From Aquila chrysaetos chrysaetos (Eukaryota > Chordata > Aves > Accipitriformes > Accipitridae), in assembly GCF_900496995.4 (NCBI RefSeq), contig NW_024470326.1, forward strand, positions 372,001 to 436,000: a stretch of DNA of 64,000 bases. Direction: 5' to 3'. The notes beneath the pieces were generated by a model. That model searched no databases. It saw nothing but the letters and a program-made list of their open reading frames with translations, and was not told where the DNA came from. Of this stretch, positions 1 through 10,800 are shown piece by piece (position 1 is the stretch's first letter; every line of letters starts with the position of its first letter). The position numbers were made by a program, and so were the translations under genes.

Positions 1-851
1 CAATTTAGAGAAGAGGTGATAGAAGCATTCTCCAAGTGATAATGATCCAGAGTGTCTCCTCAGGAGGTCTGGACAGCTAGGAAAAGCAGTCCCTTCAGCT
101 CTGACACTGTATGGACAACCTTGCTCCTCACCTCTCAAACCTCACCACTTCTGACCTTGGCCACCTGGGGCTTACATCTCTGTTCCTTGCCTCAGTTTCC
201 TCCACTGATCTCTACAGTTGGATGTTACAGCTCCATTGCATCATCTCCCCCCTGCTCTCCTTAGAGAGCTGGCTGCACACAGGCCCAGAAGAATTTTTCC
301 TATTTGCAAGCAAAGCAAAGAAAATCATAATTAAGTTTCATAAACAACGTCACACTCCTCAACCATATGCAAAGTCCAGCTGCCCCTAATGAGGCTGCCT
401 GTCTACAAGGGATAATCTTATCAGAAATGTTTGTGATGAATACGAAAAAGTTAGATACAAACACAATTAAAGAATTGGCTAAAGAGACTATTAGACTACT
501 GGAAGACAGGCAAGCTTTTAACTCCCTGAAGCTCAAAGCAGCTGCATAGGGGAGAGGTATCTGAATGAACAAAGAGCAAGGGAAGGAGAGAAGTGGAGCA
601 TAATGGAAAGGGCCTTTGCCTAGGCAGCCTGCATCTGAAAAGATGACTTTCACAAACGGTCATTTTGTCAGGACAGGTGTAACTACATGAAAGACTAGAG
701 AAACTAAATACACCGAAGAACAGGCAGAATAGTGGTAACGCAATTACAGGGAAAGACTGATATTTCTTTGGAATGTCCTCTGTAAAGGGTCATGGAATTG
801 GTAGGGGTCTCTTGAGAGTGAAGACAAACCCAAGTTGCGCCCGTCTCCTTG
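1..851. other. Unassigned non-coding sequence of the duplication unit
   Basis: Closely matches 44248-45095. Short open frames occur on both strands, including a 60-codon one at 367-549 that is also open in the second copy, but no domain or family is recognised. Both copies carry unrelated overlapping open frames, so openness is weak evidence. I see no gene here. Confidence 0.5.
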
Positions 852-1030
852 TGATAAATGAATTTAGTGTCAAACAGGATTCCAATCGAAGTTTACAATT
901 TATTAAATGAATAAAGGCAAGCAAACAGCACCGCGTCAATCAAGAGCCTCTGCTCTACCAAGATGCACGCTGTGGAAAACAACCCAGCTTCTTTTATAGT
1001 CTAACATTAGTTACATCGTGTCCTTTCAAG

Positions 1031-1351
1031 ACTCTCCTCATTGGCTGAGGGGTCTTCAGTTCTCCTAGAAACTTCTCGAACTCTCCTCATTGGCTGAGGG
1101 GTCTTCAGTTCTCCTAGAAACTTCTCGAACTCTCCTCATTGGCTGAGGGGTCTTCAGTTCTCCTAGAAACTTCTCGAACTCTCCTCATTGGCTCAGGGGT
1201 CTTCAGTTCTCCTAGAAACTTCTCGAACTCTCCTCATTGGCTGAGGGGTCTTCAGTTCTCCTAGAAACTTCTCGGACTCTCCTCATTGGCTCAGGGGTCT
1301 TCAGTTCTCCTAGAAACTTCTCCGACTCTCCTCATTGGCTGAGGGGTCTTC
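1031..1351 (-). repeat. 49-bp tandem repeat, about 6.5 copies
   Basis: Copies start at 1031, 1080, 1129, 1178, 1227, 1276 and 1325 (the last partial). The period is exactly 49 bp with only a few substitutions, so the array expanded recently or is kept uniform. Each copy holds ATTGG (a CCAAT box on the minus strand, for example 1040-1044) and a GAA/TTC block. The array ends about 30 bp upstream of the LTR TATA box. Confidence 0.95.
1068..1276 (-). promoter_or_regulatory. Array of heat-shock-element-like sites in the LTR promoter
   Basis: GAAACTTCTCGAA occurs at 1068-1080, 1117-1129, 1166-1178 and 1215-1227. This is a perfect match to the HSF consensus nGAAnnTTCnnGAAn, and the preceding TCCTA adds a degenerate fourth unit. 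The copy at 1264-1276 ends in GGA and the next (1313-1325) ends in CGA, so those two are weaker. CCAAT boxes alternate with the sites. Function is inferred from motif match only. Confidence 0.6.
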
Positions 1352-1792
1352 TATACAATGTATCTCCTCACTGCTCCTCGCTGACATCCTGTGTGACAGG
1401 CGACACCCTGCACAGCACCAGCTGTGGCCATCAAAACCCAAGCAAGTTCGCAACAGACACCCCCCCCCCAACAAATGCATATAACAAATTGCTTACACAC
1501 TGCCACTTCAATACACCCTCTATTCATACATACTAAAGATCACCCCGTTCGTAACCTCGCTTAATACTATGATAAATGCCTCAGTTCTCCCCTAGGATCT
1601 CTTGTTTAACACTGCGCAGTTAACAACAAAACCGTTTTTGGGCTGGCAAAAAAGAACTATATACATATCATCTGTTTCCTCCTGGCCTGTGGTTATATGA
1701 GGACCAACAAAATGGTTAAAGTGAGGGTCACATTTTATTATGCGGCCCTAGCATTGTTTATATTGACACAAATCAGATGAACACATTTCACA

Positions 1793-2567
1793 CTTCCCAA
1801 GGGTAAATCAGGCCTTGCCAACCTGATTGCCTGTCATGATGAAGGAAGTGCATTTGTGCATGAGGGGATCACGGTGGGTATTGTTTACCTCCACTTCAGC
1901 AAGACTTCTGGCACAGTCTCCCTCAATATTCTTCTACTCAAGTTAGGACAGTACGGTCTGGATGGATAGACAAAGAGATGGGCAAAACACCAGTTGGATG
2001 ATGAGGCTGAGAGCAGTGGTGAAGGGGCCATACCGTACCTGGAGGCCAGTGGGCCATATTGGCGCATTGTGGGGCTGCACAGGGGACTCTCCTGGGCGCT
2101 GTGCACTTTAACACCTGTATCCATGACCCGGAGGAGGCAACTCTCACCACGTTTGTTGGTGGCACTATATTGGGAGGACCATTCCTGTGCCTTGGGATGC
2201 CATTCAGGGCAACCCTAACAGGCAGAAGGACTGTCCTGTCAGGAACGTTGTGAGATACAAGAAAGACAAAGGCCAGATCCTGTGCCTGGGATAGACTAAC
2301 ACCCTGCAGTGGCTGGGGAAGGGGACTGCCTGGCCAGAGAGCACCTCTGAGGAAACAGCCCTGGTGGTGCTGGGGGACAGAAGGCAAAACACCATCCAGC
2401 AGTGATCCACATGATCCAGGGCTACCTGGTAGCAGAGGTGGCCAGCAGTGTCCTGGAGTGTAGAGAGAAGAGCCTCGCCAAAAGACGGGGAAATTATTGT
2501 CTCCCCTGCCCATCACTTGTCAGCCACCTGTACACTACTGTGTCCCTTTTTGGGACCCTGGTTCAAG
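1793..2567 (+). mobile_element. CR1 LINE fragment (ORF2 reverse-transcriptase part, degraded)
   Basis: Translated pieces in shifting frames resemble the CR1 reverse transcriptase: a block equivalent to VVYLHFSKTF (clearer in copy 2 near 45316-45350), then FNTCIHD-like and LTTFV-like blocks near 2107-2160. Frameshifts and stops throughout make it non-functional. The LTR at 2568 interrupts or follows it. Confidence 0.7.
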
Positions 2568-3055
2568 TGTCCTGGGTCTGGCTGGGGTGGGGTTCACTTC
2601 CTTCGTAGCAGCCCCTATGGTGTTCTGTTTTGCATTGGTGCCTAGAACAGTGTGGATAACACACCAGCGTTTTGGCTGTTGCTGAAGAGTGTTTGCACAG
2701 CGTCAAGGCCTTCTCTGTTTCTCGCTCTGCTCTCTCCCAGCAAGTAGGCTGGGGGTGGGTGAGAAGTTGAGGGGCAATGGGACACAGCCAGGCCAGCTGA
2801 CCCCATCTGACCAAAGGGATATTCCATACCATATGACGTCATGCTCAGCAATAAAAGCTCGGGCAGAGGAAGAAGGCGGTGGAGTTTCCTGTCGTTCAAG
2901 GTGTCTGTTGAAGGGAGACTGGCTGGGTGTCACTCTGCTTGTGGGAGGTGGTAAGTCATTGCCTTTGCATTGCCTGTTGGGTTGGGTTTATATTTGTTTT
3001 AAACTTTTTTCATTCACCTATTATCTGTTTTTATCCCAACCCACAAGCTGCCCAA
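2568..3055 (+). mobile_element. LTR of an avian ERVL-like family, plus orientation
   Basis: Begins TGTCCTGGGTCTGGCTGGGG and carries the typical order of this abundant avian LTR: CATACCATATGACGTCATG with a full cAMP-response-element core (TGACGTCA, 2834-2841), an AATAAAAG box in the TATA position, and a T-rich stretch ending in ATCCCAACCCACAAGCT. The U5 part after about 3050 is lost or diverged. Related LTRs lie at 46016, 27788 (minus), 31334 (minus), 59751 and 63568. Confidence 0.75.
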
Positions 3056-3059
3056 CAAC

Positions 3060-3530
3060 TCCATGCAGCAGCATGGGTAGAGAACTGGCCGGCTAAGGAG
3101 TGCTCTGAGGAGAAGGGCCTGGGCAGCAGGATGATGCCATATGAGCCAGTGGGCCTCCCATTTCAAAAGGAGAGTGGAGAAACTGGAGAAGGTGCGGAGG
3201 AGGTCTGCCAAGGTGGAGTGAGGGGCTTAAGGCACTAGCTGCGAGGAGAGTCTGAGGGAACTGGGCCTCTCCAGCCTGCTGAAGGAGGCCTGGGGCCACC
3301 TAAGAAGAGCCTACAGCTACCTGGAGAGATGGTGGAGCCAAGCTCTCTTCTGCAGTGGCCAATGATATGTCGGAGGCAACAGCCACAACTTGCCTCTTGG
3401 GAGCTTTAGGCTGAGCCTTAGGAAAAATAAAATGGACTAGGAGGAGTGGTGTTGTGATCTCCACCTTTGGAGCTCTTCTTTGCTCCTCAAAGTCACAGCC
3501 AGCCTGGAGGCTGGACTAGACACTCCCCAA
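3060..3530 (+). mobile_element. CR1 LINE 3' fragment
   Basis: Contains the characteristic CR1 C-terminal region (a block equivalent to ESEGTGPLQPAEGG near 3248-3290) and the following 3' sequence. It is non-coding now because of frameshifts. The matching segment in copy 2 is 46500-46990. Confidence 0.6.
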
Positions 3531-3599
3531 GCACAGCCCTTCCAGGAGCCTGTGCCTTGGCACACGCTGTACAAGAAGAGATCGAGTTGGAGGCGAGGG

Positions 3600-3850
3600 T
3601 CTCTACATCATCCGCTCATCGGACAATTCAGGGTGGAAGGGAGCTCAGGTGGTCTATAGTCCAATGCCCAGCTCCAAGCAGGGCCAGCTCTGAGGTCAGA
3701 CCAGGTTGCTCAGTAAATGTCAGCAGCCACAGAGAGAGCTGACACATGAACCAGACATTTAGGCCACCATTACAGCAGTGGAGACGAGGCATTTGACCAG
3801 CTCCCTGAGCACAGCTATGGGTATGCCACGCCTCCTGAGATTCCTGGGAA
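3600..3850 (-). mobile_element. CR1 3'-end fragment, inverted
   Basis: The stretch GGGTGGAAGGGAGCTCAGGT, followed by sequence like CCAGGTTGCTCAG (about 3629-3713), matches the reverse complement of the CR1 3' terminal region. No open frame remains. The counterpart is 47085-47330. Confidence 0.5.
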
Positions 3851-4160
3851 CATCCACCTTCTTCTCCACAGGACTGGGTTCCTTATGCAAGTTTCCTGGC
3901 GTATCTGCAGACCAATGGGGTGCTTTAGGCTGCAAACAGAATTGAAAGCAAGCCTGTGACTGGGGTCCTATCAGCTTAATTGCTACAAGAGAGGGAGATG
4001 GAGGGATCTCAGAGCGGCCAGGTTCCTGCTGAAGATTTAAGGCCTCTGAGATAGCAGCAGAAGATAAGTGTTTTGAACTGGCATAGCCTTTAGATCACTT
4101 CACATGTGATGGCTCTGCTCCCCCATTTCAGTCATTGGCACCTGGAAACCACCCTTGCTT
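3851..4160. other. Unassigned sequence
   Basis: No gene or recognisable repeat is seen. It matches 47331-47645 of the second duplication copy with small indels. Confidence 0.4.
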
Positions 4161-4800
4161 TTCAGGACAGCCTGTGATACAACCCCAGTGTGGACGTCAT
4201 GCTGGGGGTCGACCAGCTAGAGAGCAGCTCCACAGAGAAGGACCTTGAGGTCCCAGAGGACAAGCAGCTGAGCATGAGCGAGCAATGCCCCCTCATGGCA
4301 AAGGCCAACAGCCTCCTGGGCTGCATTAGGAGAAGCATTGCTGGCAGATGGAAGAAGGTGTTCCTTCCCCTCTACTCAGCACTGCTGAGGCCACAGCTGG
4401 AGTGCTGTGTCAAGTGCTGCGCTGCCCAGTGCATCATACTTGTTGACCTACTCAAGCAAGTGCAGCAAAGGGCCACAAAGCTGGTTTAAGGATCTGGAGC
4501 ATCTTTCCTAGGAGGAAAGGCTGAGAGATGTGGGACTGTTCAGCCTGGAGAAGAAAAGGCTGAGGGGCATCTCATTAATGTGTATAAAATTCCATCTGAA
4601 CCCCAGAAAACTGTGTTTGACTGTGAGGGTGGTTAAACACTGGAACAGGCTTCCCAGAGAGGTTGTGCAATCCGCATCCATGGGGGTACTCCATACCCAC
4701 CTAGATAAGGTGCTGAGCAACATACTCTAGCTGAACCTTCCACAGCTGAGGGGGTTGAACTGGTCCCTTCCAATCTCAACATGTCTGTGATTCAGTGAGT
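4161..4800 (+). mobile_element. CR1 LINE 3' end (ORF2 C-terminus and 3' UTR)
   Basis: A partly open frame (4190-4489) reads LESSSTEKDLEV, then SLLGCIRRSIAGR and LPLYSALLRPQLE, which is the C-terminal part of the CR1 ORF2 protein. After a frameshift, LFSLEKKRLRG and VVKHWNRLPREVV follow at 4530-4730. The sequence ends with the CR1-type terminal TGATTC repeat motif near 4789. It is truncated at its 5' end and broken, hence inactive. The minisatellite begins about 35 bp beyond it. Confidence 0.9.
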
Positions 4801-4834
4801 ATAAAGGAGAAACAAATGAACGGAACACTAGTAG

Positions 4835-7800
4835 GGACAGAAGGTGTACCCCAGGGTACCAGCAGGGTTACCGCTACTACCCTGGAGTACCAGTAGGGGA
4901 AAAGTTGCTACTCGGGAGGATGAGGTCGGGATGCCAGGTCTACCCCACCCCCATGGTTAGGGAGGCCAGGTCAACCCGGCGCTTGCTGGTAGGGAGGCCA
5001 GGTCTACCCCGTAAGCACCAGTAGGGAGGCCAGGTCTAACCCACTGGCGCCAGCAGGAAGGCCAGGTCTACTACGCCCGCGCTGTATGGGAGGCTAGGTC
5101 TACCTCGCTAGCGCTGGTAGGGTGGCCAGGTCTACCCCATAGCATCAGGCAGGGATACAAAACCTACCCCAGAGGGTCAGGCAGGGAGGGTGGGTCTACC
5201 ACCGGGAGCCAGCAGGGACAGCAGTTGTACCCCAGAGTACAAGTTGGGGTATCGGTACTACCCCCAAGTAGCCGGGGGGGGTTACCGGTGCTACCCAGGA
5301 GTACTAGTGGGGGTATCGGTACTACCCTGGAGTACCAGTAACGGTACCGGTAGTACCCCGGAGGATCAGGTAGGGGATGCCAGGTCTACCCCATCCTCAT
5401 GGGTAGGGAGGCCAGGTCTAGCCTGGAGCACCAGTAGGGACAGCAGGTGTACGCCGGGGTACGAGCAGGGGTACCGCTACTACCCTGGAATACCAGTAGG
5501 GGTACTGCTACTACCCCGGAGCGTCTGGAAGGGACGCCAGGCCTACCCGTGATGGTCAGGTAGGGAGGCCAGGTCTACCCTGTCCATGCGGGTAGGGACG
5601 CCAGGCCTACCTGGAGCATCAGGTAGGGGTACAGGCCGACGCCAGAGGGTAGGTAGGGAGGGCGGGTCGACCCCCGCACGCCCATTGTGATGCCAGGTGT
5701 ACCCCGGAATACCAGTATGAGCATCGGTACTACCCTGGAGCATCAGGTAGGGACGCCAGGCCGAGCCCGGAGCTTCAGGTAGGGAGGCCAGGTCTGGCCC
5801 GGAACGCCAGTAGGGACAGCAGCTGTACACCGGGGTTACATTAGGGGTACTGGTACTACCCTGGGGTACCAGTAGGGGTAACGGTGCAACCCGGGAGGAT
5901 GAGGTAGGCACGCCAGGTCTACCCCACCGCCATGGTTAGGGAGGCCAGGTCTACCCCGCCAGCACCGGTAGGGAGGCCATTTAAACCCCACGCTTGCAGG
6001 TAGGTGGGCCAGGTCTAACCCAGTGTGCCAGTAGGGAAAGCAGGTGTATCCTGGGGTACTGCTACTACACTGGAGTACCAGTAGGGGTAACGGTAATACC
6101 CAGGAGGGTGAGGCCGGGATGCCAGGTCTACCCCACCCCCATGGTTAGGGAGGCCAGGTCAACTCCGCGCTTGCTCTTGGGAGGCCAGGTTTAACCCAGT
6201 GCGCCAGTAGAGACAGCAGGTGAACCCCGGGGTACCAGTAGGGGTACTGGTACTACCCTGGGGTACTAGTAGGGGAAAAGGTGCTACTCGGGAGGATGAG
6301 GTCGGGACTCCAGGTCTACCCCACTCCCTTGGTTAGGGAGGCCAGGTCAACCCCGCGCTTGCTAGTAGGGAGGCCAGGTCTACCCTGCAAGCACCGGCAG
6401 CGAGGCCAGATGTACCCCACCGGTGCCAGCAGGGAGGCCAGGTCTACCATGCCAGCACCGGTAGGGTGGCCAGGTCTACCTTGCCAGCGCCGGTAGGGTG
6501 GCCACGTGTACCCCGGAGCATCAGGTAGGGATACGAGGCCTACCACAGAGGGTCGGGTAGGGAGGACAGGTCTACCCCCGCATGCCCATTGTGACTCCAG
6601 GTGTACCCCGGAGTACAAGTAGGGGTACTGGTACTACCCCAGAGCGTCACATAGGGACGCCTGGCCAATCTCGGATCATCAGATAGGCAGGCCAGGTCTA
6701 GCCCGGAGTGCCAGTAGGGACAGCAGGTGTACCCATGGTACCAGCAGGCGCCCGCGCCTTTAGGGAGGCCAGGTCTACCTCGCCAGCAACGGTATAGTGG
6801 CCAGGTGTACCCTGGAGCATCAGGTAGGGATACGAGGCTGACACCAGATGGTCAGGTAGGGAGGGCGTGTCTACCGCTGCACGACAGCAGGGACAGCAGT
6901 TGTACCAGTAGGGGTATCGGTACTACCCCCAAGTACTCGGTGGTGGGGTTACCTGTGCTACCCTGGAGTACTAGTGGGGGTATCGGTACTACCCTTGAGT
7001 ACCACTAAGGGTACCAGTAGTACCCTGGAGGATCAGGTAGGGGACGCCAGGGTAGGGAGGCCAGGTCTAGCCTGGAGGACAATTAGGGACAGCAGGTGTA
7101 ACCAGGCGTACCAGCAGGGGTACTGTTACTACCCTGGAGTACCAGTAGGGGTAACGGTACTAACCAGGAGGATGAGGTCGGGACGCCAGGTCTACCCCAC
7201 CGCCATGGTTACAGAGGCCATTTCTACCCCGCCCACGCCAGTAGGGAGGCCAGGTCTACACACCCCACACCGATACGGAGGCAAAGACAACCCCGCCCAC
7301 GTGGGTATGGAGGCAAGTTCTATCCAGCCCGCATGGGTAGGCAGGCCAGGTCTACCCCACCCTTGCCAGTAGGGAGGCCAGGTCTACCCAACCCACGCCG
7401 GTAGGGAGGCCAGGTCTACCCTGCCTTTGCCGGTAAGCATCCCACGTCTACCCTGCCTGTGCCAGTAGGGAGGCTAGGTCTACCCGCCTAACGCCAGTAG
7501 GGAGGCCAGGTCTACACACCCCACACCAATACGGAGACAAAGACAACCCCGCCCACGTGGGTATGGAGGCAAGTTCTATCCCACCCGCACGGGTAGGCAG
7601 GCCAGGTCTACCCCACCCTTGCCGGTAGGGAGGCCAGGTCTACCCAACCCACGCCGGTAGGGAGGCCAGGTCTACCCTGCCTGTGCCGGTAAGCAGCCCA
7701 GGTCTACCCTGCCTGTGCCAGTAGGGAGGCTAGGTCTACCCGCCTGAGCCAGTAGAGTGGCCTGGTCTACCCCACCAGTGCCAGCAGGGAGGCCTGGTCT

Positions 7801-10800
7801 ACTGCACTGGCACCAGCAGGGAGGCCTGGTCTAGCCAACCATTGCCAGCTGGGAGGACAGGTCTACCTCACCCGCGTCAGTAGGGATGCCAAGTCAAATC
7901 CCCCTGCACCGGTAGGGAGGCCAGGTCTACCCTGCCCACGCTGGTAGGGAGGCCAGGTCTACCCCATCTGCGCCGGTATGGAGGCCAGGTCTACGCTGCA
8001 GCACAGGTAGGGAGGCCAGGTCTAAACCATCCGCGTGATAGGGAGGCCAGGTCTACCCTGCCCATGCGGTTAGGGAGGCCAGATCTACCCCGCCCCTGTG
8101 GGTAGGGAGGCCAGGTGTACCCCGCCCTTGTCAGTAGGGAGGCCAGTTGTACCCCGCCCGCGCAGGTATGGAGGCCTAGTCTACCACTTACTTACGGTTA
8201 GAGAGGCCACATCCACTCCGCCCGCACAGGTAGGGAAGCCAGGTGTACCCTGCCCACGCCGGTAGGGAGGCCAGTTCTACCCCTCCCTTACTAGTAGGGA
8301 GGCCAGGTCTACCAAGCCTGCGCAGGTAAGGAGGACAGGTGTACTCCGCCTGCGCCAGTACGGATCCCAAGCCTACCCCTCCCTAACCGGTAGGGAGGCC
8401 ATGTCTACCCCGCCTGTGCGGGTAGGAAGCCAAGTCTACGCGCCTGCGTGGGTAGGGAGGCCAGATCTACACCTCCCTTACTAGTAGGGAGGCCAGGTCT
8501 ACCCCACCCGCGACAGTAGGGAGGCCAGGTCTACGCTGCCTGTGCCGGTAGGGAGGCCAGGTCTACCCCGCCCACGCTGGTAGGGAGGCCAGTTCTACCC
8601 CATTAGCGCAGGTAGGGAGGCTAGGTCTACTCCATCACGCAGGTAGGGAGGCCAGGTCGAACCTGCCGGCGCCAGTAGGGAGGCCATGTCTAAGCCCCCG
8701 CACAGGTAGGGAGGCCAGGTCTATGCCCCCACACGGGTAGGGAGGCCAGGTCAAAACTGTCCGCGTGATAGGGAGGCCAGGTCTACCCTGTCTGTAAGCG
8801 TAGGGAAGCCAGGTCTACACTGCCCTTGTCAGTAGGGAGGCCAGGTCTATCCCACCTTTGCTGGTAGTGAGGCCCGGTCTTTCCCATCCGCGCAGGTATG
8901 GAGGCCTGGTCTACCACGTACTTACGGTTAGAGACGCCACATCTGCCCCGCCCGCGCCAGTAGGGAAGCCAGGTCTACCCTGCCCACGCCCATATGGAGG
9001 CCAGGTCAACCCCGTCCATGCCAGTAGGGAGGGCAGGTCTTCTGTGCCCTTGCTGGTATAGTGGCAAGGTCTACCACGCCCGTGCAGGTAGGGAGGCCAG
9101 GTCTACCCCATTAGCGTGGGTAAGGAGGCCAGGTCTAGCCCATTAGCGTGGGTAAGGAGGCCAGGTCTACCCCATCTGCCCCGTTAGGGAGGCCAGGTCT
9201 ACCATACCTGCGCCTGTAGGGAGGCTATGCCTACCCCGCCGGCGCCGGTAGGGAGGCCATGTCTACACTGCCCGTGCCAGTAGGGAGGCCAGGTCTACAC
9301 CCCCGCATAGGTAGGGAGGTCAGGTACCCCACCCACGCCGGTAGAGAGGCCAGTTCTACCCCTCCCTTACTAGTAGGGAGGCCAGGTGTACCAAGCCTGG
9401 GCGGGTAGGGAGGACAGGTCTACCCCGCCTGCACCGGTACAGATGCCAAGCCTACCCCTCCCTAACCGGTAGGGAGGCCAGATCTCCCCTGCCCCTGTGG
9501 GTAGGGAGGCCAGGCCTACCCTGCCTGCACCGGTACAGATGCCAAGTCTACCCCTGCCTTACCGGTAGGGAGGCCATGTCTACCCCGCCTGCACCGGTAG
9601 GAAGCCAAGTCTACGCCCCGGCGTGGGTAGGGAGGCCAGGTCTACACCTTCCATACTAGTAGGGAGGCCAGGTCTACCATGGCTGTGCGGGCAGGGAGGC
9701 CAGATCTACCCCGCCCCTGTGGGTAGGGAGGCCAGATCTACCCCGCCCATGCCAGTAGGGAAGCCAAGTCTACACTGCCTGTGCCGGTACGGAGGCCAGG
9801 TCTAGCTCACCCTCGTGATAGAGGGGCCAGGTCTACCCCACCCACCCCAGTAGGGAGGTCAGGTCTACCCACCCCACACTGATACGGAGGCCAGGACAGC
9901 CCCGCTCACATGAATATGGAGGCAAGTTCTACCCCGCCTGTGTGTAGGGAGGCCATGTCTACCCCGCCCACGCCAGTAGGGAGGCCAGGTGTAAGCCCCC
10001 GCACAGGTAGGGAGGCCAGGTCTACCCCACCCACGCCAGTAGGGAGGCCAGTTCTACCCTCCCTTACTAGTAGGGAGGCCAGGTCTATCCCATCCGCCCT
10101 GGTAGGGAGGCCAGGCCTACCCCGCCTGCGCCGGTATGGAGCCCAAGTCCACCCCTCCCTAACTCATAGGGAGGCCATGTCTACCCCCCCTGCGCTGGTA
10201 GGAAGCCATGTCTACACCCCCACATGGGTAGGGAGGCCAGATCTACACCTCCCTTACTAGTAGGGAGGCCAGGTGTACCACGACCGCGCGGGAGGGAGGC
10301 CAGCTCTACCCAATTAGCGCGGGTAGGGAGGCTAGGTCTAAGCACCCGCACAGGTACGAAGGCCAGGTCTACGCCACCGCGACAGTAGGGAGGCCAGTTC
10401 TACCCCACCCACGCCAGTGGGGAGGCCAGTTCTACCTCTGCCTTACCAATAGGGAGGCCTGGTCTACCCCATCCACCCGGGTAGGGAGGCCTGGTCTACC
10501 CGCCCGTGCCGGTACGGAGGCCAAGTCTACCCCTCCCTTACTAGTAGGGAGGCCAGGTCTACCACGCCCGTGCAGGTAGGGAGGCCAGGTCTACCCACCC
10601 CACGCCGGTAGGGAGGCCAGATCTACCCTGCCTGTGCTGGTAGTCAGCCCACGTCTACACTGCCTATGCTGGTAGGGAGGCTAGGTCTACCCGCCTGCGC
10701 CAGTAGGTCGGCTTGGTCTACCCAACCATCGCCATCAGGGAGGCCAGGTCTACCTCGCCCATGCCGGTAGGGAGGCCAGGTGTACGGCGCCCGCGCCGGT

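Larger units (their letters stand above)
852..1790 (-). mobile_element. Solo LTR with tandemly repeated promoter
   Basis: The element is bounded by TGATAAATG and CATTTCA, an imperfect terminal inverted repeat of the TG...CA type. It is absent from the paired copy near 45096-45233, where about 135 bp of other sequence lies instead. Read on the minus strand it has the order expected of an LTR: upstream sequence, a 49-bp tandem array (1031-1351), a TATA box (ACTATAAAAG, 991-1000), an AATAAA signal (899-904) and a short U5. No matching internal retroviral sequence is next to it, so it is called a solo LTR. No clear target-site duplication is visible, so its insertion involved loss of flanking DNA or later change. 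Its family is not identified. Confidence 0.75.
1..4834 (+). repeat. Direct duplication unit, copy 1 (incomplete at window start)
   Basis: Position 1 matches 44248 and collinearity runs to the start of the minisatellite (about 4834 against 49494). The pair shares the same order: unassigned start, CR1, LTR, CR1 3' end, inverted CR1 end, CR1 3' end. Copy 1 alone has the LTR at 852-1790. It lacks about 1.17 kb found at 47648-48820 of copy 2. Many single-base indels separate the copies, so the duplication is not very recent. The unit must extend left of the window or begin near its edge. Confidence 0.9.

Noticed and set aside
1031-1351. Regularly spaced 49-bp repeat resembling a CRISPR array
   Set aside because: Repeats are contiguous with no unique spacers, and the setting is a vertebrate LTR promoter.
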